Of a stretch of 64,000 nucleotides of DNA, positions 59,142 to 64,000 are shown piece after piece. Under the pieces are notes generated by a model that was given only the letters and a program-made list of their open reading frames with translations, made no database searches and was not told the DNA's origin. This DNA comes from an uncultured Lachnospira sp. (GTDB lineage Bacteria > Bacillota > Clostridia > Lachnospirales > Lachnospiraceae): positions 28,361 to 92,360 of the forward strand of contig CAJUKN010000003.1 in assembly GCA_910587485.1 (NCBI GenBank), given 5' to 3'. The position numbers and the translations under genes are program-made. Every line of letters begins with the position of its first letter. The stretch's first letter is position 1.

Positions 59142-60466
59142 TAAGCTTTTTTAAAAATTGGATTTCGATACATATTTATAATAAGTGGTATTACCATAAT
59201 AATCCAAACAATAGGTTCTGCAATAATAATTCCCCAATATCCAATACGTGGTGCTAAAAAGAAAGCAATTAAAACTTTACCAATTAATTCTAACGAACTT
59301 GAAAATACAGGTGTTTTGGAATCACCAAATCCTTGCATACTATTTCTAAATAGACAGATAACTGCAGGAACAAAATATAGAGAAGTGTTAACTCTTAAAT
59401 ATAAAGAAGCTGTGTCTATAACTTCTTTGATATCTGAAGCAGTAATAATGTGGATAATGGTCGGTGCGATAGTATAAGCAGTAATTACCACTAATACGCA
59501 CCATGCAAATGTCAATAATACAGTTTGTTTGATTCCTTGTTTAATACGATTATATTTTTTTGCACCAAGATTTTGACCACAGTATGTTGCCAAAGTTGTG
59601 CCAAAAACAGAAAAAGGTAACATAAACATAGTGGTGGCTTTTCTTGCGGCAGTATGTGCAACAATAATATTTGTTCCAAAAGTATTAATACTTGTCTGTA
59701 AAGCAACCGTTCCAATGTTGACAAAGGACACCATAAATCCCATAGAAAGTCCTGTTTTAATTAGTTTATTATAAATATTTTTAACTGGTAAATAGTCGTT
59801 TTTTTCTAAAGATAATTGAGGATATCTTTTTTTGACATAGAAAAAACATAAAACAGCGGAAATCCCCTGCGATACAACCGTTGCAAATGCGGCTCCTGCA
59901 ACATTCATATAAAACCATAATATAAATATGTAATCAAGCGCAATATTTGTTATTGTAGAGATAACTAAAAATATAAGTGGTGTAAAAGAATCGCCAATTG
60001 CTCTTAAAATGGCAGCATAAGCATTATATATGGTTGAAGCAATCAGTCCTGCAAGAATAATACAGATGTAGCTTTTTGCTTGTGATAATATTGCATCAGA
60101 TACATTTAAAATGCTTAATATTTGATTGTTTAATAAAAGACATGCTATACTGACGATAATTGTAAAACCAATGCTTAAAAGCAAGGTTGCAGCGATGGAT
60201 TTCTTCATATTAATGTAGTCTTTTGCACCATAAAATGTAGAGATAATAATTGCAAAACCATTTGTTAAACCATTAAGCAATCCTACAAGCATGTCGCTTA
60301 GTGAAGTTGTTGAACCAACTGCAGCAAGAGAAGTTTCTCCTAGAATCTGACCAACAATTCGCGTATCAACTAGACTGTAAAATAATTGGAATAGCTGTCC
60401 AATAAATAGAGGTATTGCAAATGTTATAATAAGTTTTAAAGGTTTTCCGTTCGTTAAATCTTTCAT
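59141..60466 (-). CDS. MATE family efflux transporter
   Basis: 441 residues, twelve predicted helices. It starts MKDLTNGKPLKLIITFAIPL and has the characteristic FQLFYSLVDTRIVGQILGE and AAVGSTTSL (about 25-50), with a matching region in the second half (TFGTNIIVAHTAARKATTMF). It probably exports cationic drugs or metabolites using an ion gradient. There is no TetR- or MarR-type regulator next to it. Minus strand, convergent with the MCP. Confidence 0.9.
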   Translation of the reverse strand: MKDLTNGKPLKLIITFAIPLFIGQLFQLFYSLVDTRIVGQILGETSLAAVGSTTSLSDMLVGLLNGLTNGFAIIISTFYGAKDYINMKKSIAATLLLSIGFTIIVSIACLLLNNQILSILNVSDAILSQAKSYICIILAGLIASTIYNAYAAILRAIGDSFTPLIFLVISTITNIALDYIFILWFYMNVAGAAFATVVSQGISAVLCFFYVKKRYPQLSLEKNDYLPVKNIYNKLIKTGLSMGFMVSFVNIGTVALQTSINTFGTNIIVAHTAARKATTMFMLPFSVFGTTLATYCGQNLGAKKYNRIKQGIKQTVLLTFAWCVLVVITAYTIAPTIIHIITASDIKEVIDTASLYLRVNTSLYFVPAVICLFRNSMQGFGDSKTPVFSSSLELIGKVLIAFFLAPRIGYWGIIIAEPIVWIIMVIPLIINMYRNPIFKKA

Positions 60467-60606
60467 AATGTTTTATTTGTGTGAACAATAAGCCAAGTGC
60501 TATAATATCAAGTTTTGGAGGTTTGAGTATATTTGACTTATATAAAGATAATTGTAAAGCAAATTATCTTTTGTTGCAGTCCTTTCATTTTAGTGTGACA
60601 ATCTTA

Positions 60607-61224
60607 TTAATATTGTGTATCATCAATAATATTGCCTTTATCTACATTGGGCTTAATAAAATGATTGTAAGAATAATCCCATAAGACTTTAGAGCCTTTA
60701 GCAGTATTTTGGTTTCTATCAAGTATTTGCGAAAGCTTTACCTTGTGTTCAAGCCAGCTTTTTCCATTTGCGGCATGATTTAACATAGTAGGTTGTATAT
60801 GGTCTAGTGTTCTTGCAAATTTAGCTTCGGGCGTTTTACATTCTTCAAATTCATTCCATAAACCTCTTAAATAATCGCCCTGTTCTTTTGGAAGTATGGA
60901 ATATATCCTGTCAGCCGCTTTCAATTCACGTTCTTTTTGTGTTTTTTTTGCTTCATTGTCATATGCGTAAGTATCACCTGCATCAATCTCGACAATATCA
61001 TGTATTAACAACATCGTTATGGTTTTTAATACATCAATTTTTTCATTGGAATAACCAGAAAGTAATATAGCCATGATTGTCATATGCCAAGCATGTTCAG
61101 CATCATTTTCTTTTACGCTGCCATCCGAAAGATAGGTTTGTCTTTTTATCTTTTTTTCTTTATCAATTTCCAAACAAAATTGGAATATTTTTTCTAAATC
61201 TGCAACTTCTTTATTTTCCTTCAT
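60607..61224 (-). CDS. HD-domain hydrolase (YfbR-like 5'-nucleotidase family)
   Basis: 205 residues. The HD metal motif is spread as EHAWHMTIMA (about 45), LLIHDIVEIDAGDTYAYD (about 72-89) and FARTLDHIQP (about 137). This fits the HD_3/YfbR group that dephosphorylates deoxynucleoside monophosphates. Lone gene, preceded by AAGGAGGTATCT before the ATG (61224). The 140-nt gap to the MATE gene contains a poor match to repeat A. Confidence 0.85.
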   Translation of the reverse strand: MKENKEVADLEKIFQFCLEIDKEKKIKRQTYLSDGSVKENDAEHAWHMTIMAILLSGYSNEKIDVLKTITMLLIHDIVEIDAGDTYAYDNEAKKTQKERELKAADRIYSILPKEQGDYLRGLWNEFEECKTPEAKFARTLDHIQPTMLNHAANGKSWLEHKVKLSQILDRNQNTAKGSKVLWDYSYNHFIKPNVDKGNIIDDTQY

Positions 61225-61436
61225 AGATACCTCCTTTTTGTTTCATTTTATTATAAGATTGTGATAAGAAAATTGTACTATTTATGGTATCACAAGGTCA
61301 AATTTTACACAAGTAATAGTTAATATTTTTCTTTATTATGTCGAAATAATAGACAATAAATGTTAGCAAATTACAGAGCTAATTGTGAATGTTTGTTTGA
61401 TTTTATTAGAAATAATTTGGAAAAGAGGGTTTTATT

Positions 61437-62438
61437 ATGAACGTGAGTGGATATTCGGATATCAATGCTGTAAATAATATGGATTTATCCAAAAATAATG
61501 AGGTAAAAGAAAAAAATTCAAAAAATGATAAAAGTGCTACTACCAATTCGGGAATGACAATTAATGGTAGTGAGCTGAATCTTGGAAATGAAAGTATTGA
61601 AGAAAAGAAGAAAAAAGCGCAAAAGATAGCAATGGAATTGATGGAAAATGCGTTTAAACGTGATAATGATATTGACAGAGAAATTGAGCAATGCAATAAA
61701 AGAGCAGAGATACATAAAAAAGAAAATGAAGAATATTCTGTGTTATTATCGGATATTAAAGATGAAGAACAAAATTTAAAAGAAATATATAATGTGGATA
61801 GTGAAAGTAAAGAGCAAAGTGATTTAGATTTGCTTATTAAGGAAAGAGAAAGTATCCGTCACCCAGATGAAGTAAAACTTACACCAGAAGAAAAAGTCGA
61901 GTTGATAAAAATTAAAAATAAACCTCTTACAGAATATCAAGAGAAAATGTTAAAGCTTGACGAGGAAAAATTTGAATTAAATGAGAAAATTGAGGAAAAT
62001 AAAGAAAATATACGTAAAGAATATGGAACTGCCAGAGGAATTGCATTGGAACGCTTAAAATACCATGAAATGGTTGATGCAAAAAAACAGGGAGACGAGG
62101 TTATCAAAGCTGCTAATAAAGAGGTTATGGGAACTATTATTGATGAGGCTAAAAAGGATATTGACGAAAAATACGAAGATGAAAAACAAAAGGCAGAGGA
62201 TAAGGCAAAAGAGGAAGAAATTATTGAAGATAGAATAGAAAAATCAAAAGAACAAAGCAAAGAGGATGAAGAAAAACTAGAAAAAATTTATGAATTAAAA
62301 CAAGATATTTTAGAACTTTCTAAAAATAATAATCGAAGTAACTCTAATGATATGAAAAAATCGTTAGACCTTATTGTTGCAGAGTTACAATTAAGTCAAG
62401 AAGATTTAAAAGGTGCGGCAGTTGACCAAAATGTTTAA
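61437..62438 (+). CDS. Long coiled-coil protein of unknown function
   Basis: 333 residues, highly charged (Glu and Lys rich) and mostly coiled coil from about 50 to 310 (KKKKAQKIAMELMENAF, REIEQCNKRAEIHKKENEEY, EEIIEDRIEKSKEQSKEDEE). The start MNVSGYSDINAVNN is low complexity. It has no signal peptide or membrane helix. I recall similar proteins in Lachnospiraceae without known function. GAGGG precedes the ATG. The stop is followed by a 19-bp inverted repeat that may terminate transcription. Confidence 0.6.
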   Translation: MNVSGYSDINAVNNMDLSKNNEVKEKNSKNDKSATTNSGMTINGSELNLGNESIEEKKKKAQKIAMELMENAFKRDNDIDREIEQCNKRAEIHKKENEEYSVLLSDIKDEEQNLKEIYNVDSESKEQSDLDLLIKERESIRHPDEVKLTPEEKVELIKIKNKPLTEYQEKMLKLDEEKFELNEKIEENKENIRKEYGTARGIALERLKYHEMVDAKKQGDEVIKAANKEVMGTIIDEAKKDIDEKYEDEKQKAEDKAKEEEIIEDRIEKSKEQSKEDEEKLEKIYELKQDILELSKNNNRSNSNDMKKSLDLIVAELQLSQEDLKGAAVDQNV

Positions 62439-62463
62439 TAACTATTGTGATAGGTTATATTGA

Positions 62464-62536
62464 TTACAGTTTAGTCATTATATTATAATAGGGGAAGATA
62501 TCATAAAAACATCACCTTATAATGGCTAAACTGTAA
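62464..62536 (+). terminator. 19-bp inverted repeat after the coiled-coil gene
   Basis: TTACAGTTTAGTCATTATA (62464-62482) pairs with TATAATGGCTAAACTGTAA (62518-62536) with one U-G pair and a 35-nt loop. It ends the upstream transcript and lies just before the metY promoter. Confidence 0.6.
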
Positions 62537-62564
62537 AATTTTAAAATAATTCCTATAATTCCTA

Positions 62565-62593
62565 TTGACATAATATGGATAAAGTGCTATTTT
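62565..62593 (+). promoter_or_regulatory. Promoter of the sulfhydrylase gene, with nearby direct repeats
   Basis: TTGACA (62565-62570), a 17-nt spacer and TATTTT (62588-62593). Two direct repeats of ATTCCTAT occupy about 62549-62566, overlapping the -35 box, and could bind a regulator such as an Rrf2/CymR protein. Confidence 0.65.
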
Positions 62594-62642
62594 ATAGAAA
62601 ATTATAAATAAAATAGTTATTAAAGAAAGAAGGAATGATATT

Positions 62643-63947
62643 ATGGCAAAAAAAACATATAAAGACAGAAATTTTAAATTTGAGACATTACAATTACATG
62701 TAGGACAAGAAAATGCAGATTCTGTAACAGATGCAAGAGCGGTCCCTATCTATCAGACATCCTCATTTGTATTTCATAATGCACAACATGCACAAGACCG
62801 ATTTGCATTAAAGGATGCTGGCAATATTTATGGCAGACTTACCAATCCTACGCAAGATATATTTGAACAAAGAATTGCAGCACTTGAGGGCGGTGTAGCA
62901 GCTTTGGCGGTTTCTTCTGGAGCTGCCGCAGTATCTTATACGATTCAAAATCTTGCAATTGCAGGTGATCATATTGTTGCTGCAAAAAATATATATGGGG
63001 GAACCTACAATTATCTAGCACATACGATTGTTGATTATGGTGTAACAACAACATTTGTAGACCCTTTGGATATTGAAAATTTTGAAAAAGCCATTCAAGA
63101 GAATACAAAAGCGTTATATATTGAAACACTTGGCAATCCGAACTCAGAAGTTGTTGATATTGAAGGAATTGCAAAAATTGCACATACACATAACATACCA
63201 CTTGTTATTGATAATACATTTGCAACACCATATCTTGTAAAACCTATTGAATATGGAGCAGATATTGTTATACATTCAGCCACAAAATTTATTGGTGGGC
63301 ATGGTACAACGATTGGCGGTGTTATTGTGGATAGTGGTAAATTTGACTGGAAAGCTTCAGGGAAGTTTCCACAATTAACACAACCTAATGAAAGTTATCA
63401 TGGAGTGAGTTTTACTGAAGCAGCGGGAGCGGCAGCTTTTGTGACACGAATACGAGCTATTCTTCTTAGAGATACAGGCGCGACATTGTCACCAATACAT
63501 AGTTGGATATTTTTACAGGGACTTGAAACATTATCATTAAGAGTAGAACGCCATGTTGAAAATGCTCTTAAAGTAGTGGATTATTTATCAAAACAGCCAC
63601 TTGTTGAAAAAGTAAATCACCCATCTGTATCAAATGATTTTAACCAACAAGGTCTTTATAAAAAATATTTTCCAAAGGGAGGCGGCTCTATTTTTACATT
63701 TGAGATAAAAGGAGATGAAAATACTGCTAAAAAATTTATTGATAATCTTGAATTATTTTCTCTTCTTGCCAATGTTGCCGATGCAAAATCGCTTGTTATT
63801 CATCCAGCTTCTACGACACATTCAGAATTAAATGCAAATGAGTTGGTAGAACAGGGTATCAAACCAAATACAATAAGGCTTTCAATTGGTATTGAAAATA
63901 TTGATGATATTATTGAGGATTTGAACGAAGCGTTTAAAGCCCTATAA
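62643..63947 (+). CDS. metY: O-acetylhomoserine (O-acetylserine) sulfhydrylase, MetY type
   Basis: 434 residues, PLP-dependent Cys/Met metabolism family. FKFETLQLHVGQENADSVT at the start, YGRLTNPTQDIFEQRIAALE (about 60-80), SSGAAA, and the PLP lysine region VIHSATKFIGGHGTTIGG (about 208-226) are typical of the long MetY/O-acetylhomoserine aminocarboxypropyltransferase group. It uses sulfide to form homocysteine or cysteine. AAGAAGGAATG precedes the ATG. Its own promoter lies at 62565-62593. It probably works with cysE at 15.7 kb in sulfur assimilation. Confidence 0.9.
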   Translation: MAKKTYKDRNFKFETLQLHVGQENADSVTDARAVPIYQTSSFVFHNAQHAQDRFALKDAGNIYGRLTNPTQDIFEQRIAALEGGVAALAVSSGAAAVSYTIQNLAIAGDHIVAAKNIYGGTYNYLAHTIVDYGVTTTFVDPLDIENFEKAIQENTKALYIETLGNPNSEVVDIEGIAKIAHTHNIPLVIDNTFATPYLVKPIEYGADIVIHSATKFIGGHGTTIGGVIVDSGKFDWKASGKFPQLTQPNESYHGVSFTEAAGAAAFVTRIRAILLRDTGATLSPIHSWIFLQGLETLSLRVERHVENALKVVDYLSKQPLVEKVNHPSVSNDFNQQGLYKKYFPKGGGSIFTFEIKGDENTAKKFIDNLELFSLLANVADAKSLVIHPASTTHSELNANELVEQGIKPNTIRLSIGIENIDDIIEDLNEAFKAL

Positions 63948-63950
63948 AAA

Positions 63951-63991
63951 AGAGTTGCAAGCAACTCTTGCAAGTTTGTAAACAAACTTGC
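63951..63991 (+). terminator. Two adjacent palindromes after metY
   Basis: AGAGTTGC-AA-GCAACTCT (63951-63968) and GCAAGTTTGT-AA-ACAAACTTGC (63970-63991) lie back to back. They probably form two hairpins or one cruciform-like block ending the metY transcript, although no T run is visible before the window ends. Confidence 0.55.
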
Positions 63992-64000
63992 TGATAGCCA

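Noticed and set aside
60482..60540. Another copy of repeat A
   Set aside because: Only AAGCCAAGTGC and a few short words match; too weak to list as a copy.
62439..62642. SAM (S-box) riboswitch before metY
   Set aside because: The stretch holds a simple 19-bp inverted repeat upstream of the promoter and no S-box core after the promoter.
62848..63201. 117-codon minus-strand ORF inside metY
   Set aside because: It is antisense to the conserved sulfhydrylase; low-complexity Gln/Leu composition shows it is a shadow frame.

Overview
The window is about 64 kb of very AT-rich DNA (roughly 30-32% GC by eye). It has strong AGGAGG-type ribosome binding sites and TTGACA/TATAAT promoters. The gene content is typical of Clostridia: a long serine acetyltransferase, a pyruvate formate-lyase activase, bacteriohemerythrin, an Rrf2/IscR regulator, MATE and MCP genes, a PPase-like/Nudix fusion and a ThiE-HAD fusion. 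The best guess is a chromosomal segment of a Lachnospiraceae-like anaerobe. No rRNA, tRNA, CRISPR array, prophage or intact transposase was seen.

Layout. 1-3.97 kb: a 5'-truncated membrane diguanylate cyclase, an acyl-CoA ligase and a convergent amidohydrolase. 4.08-9.81 kb: a compact operon matching the uncharacterised STM4015-4014-4013-4012-4011 set (LRR-like protein, ATP-grasp enzyme, alkaline-phosphatase-fold hydrolase and two radical SAM proteins, the last fused to a HAD phosphatase), with its own promoter. 9.8-16.6 kb: tandem hemerythrin, flippase-like protein, DUF975/ABC-permease-like protein, metallophosphoesterase and cysE. 16.8-25.4 kb and 32.5-45.8 kb: arrays of mostly single, unrelated small proteins of the SUKH/DUF1963/DUF4261/CbrC/DUF4253/DUF4291/LRR kinds. 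These are immunity-like families without cognate toxins, which suggests a poly-immunity or accessory island. Between these arrays lie a MoxR-VWA/metallopeptidase pair (25.5-28.4 kb) and a candidate defence operon (29.2-31.8 kb: DUF434 with a NYN/PIN-like domain, an OLD-type ATPase, and a protein with a PD-(D/E)XK-like signature).

38.5-41.5 kb: an AraC regulator divergent from an ABC exporter. 42-47.8 kb: a LysM/YD-repeat membrane protein, two cytosolic proteins of unknown function and a convergent HSP90-family chaperone. 48-52.9 kb: PFL activase, a long RelA/SpoT-domain protein with an unrecognised 400-residue C-terminal region, a fused antitoxin/PIN-toxin remnant, and glutamyl-tRNA synthetase. 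53-64 kb: mainly housekeeping genes (PPase-like/Nudix, ThiE-HAD, MnmA, an IscR-like Rrf2 regulator, MCP, MATE, a YfbR-like HD hydrolase, a coiled-coil protein and a MetY-type sulfhydrylase).

Non-coding structure is rich. There are at least four dispersed short repeat families (called A-D here). There is also a recurrent hairpin-plus-Shine-Dalgarno leader (family E, consensus core GCGCAGAAATGAGG) in front of many genes. The ATG inside GAAATGAGG is the Shine-Dalgarno region, so several genes really begin 12 nt further downstream than their first in-frame ATG. Large perfect inverted repeats separate most convergent gene pairs. All function calls come from reading motifs by eye; no database search was run.
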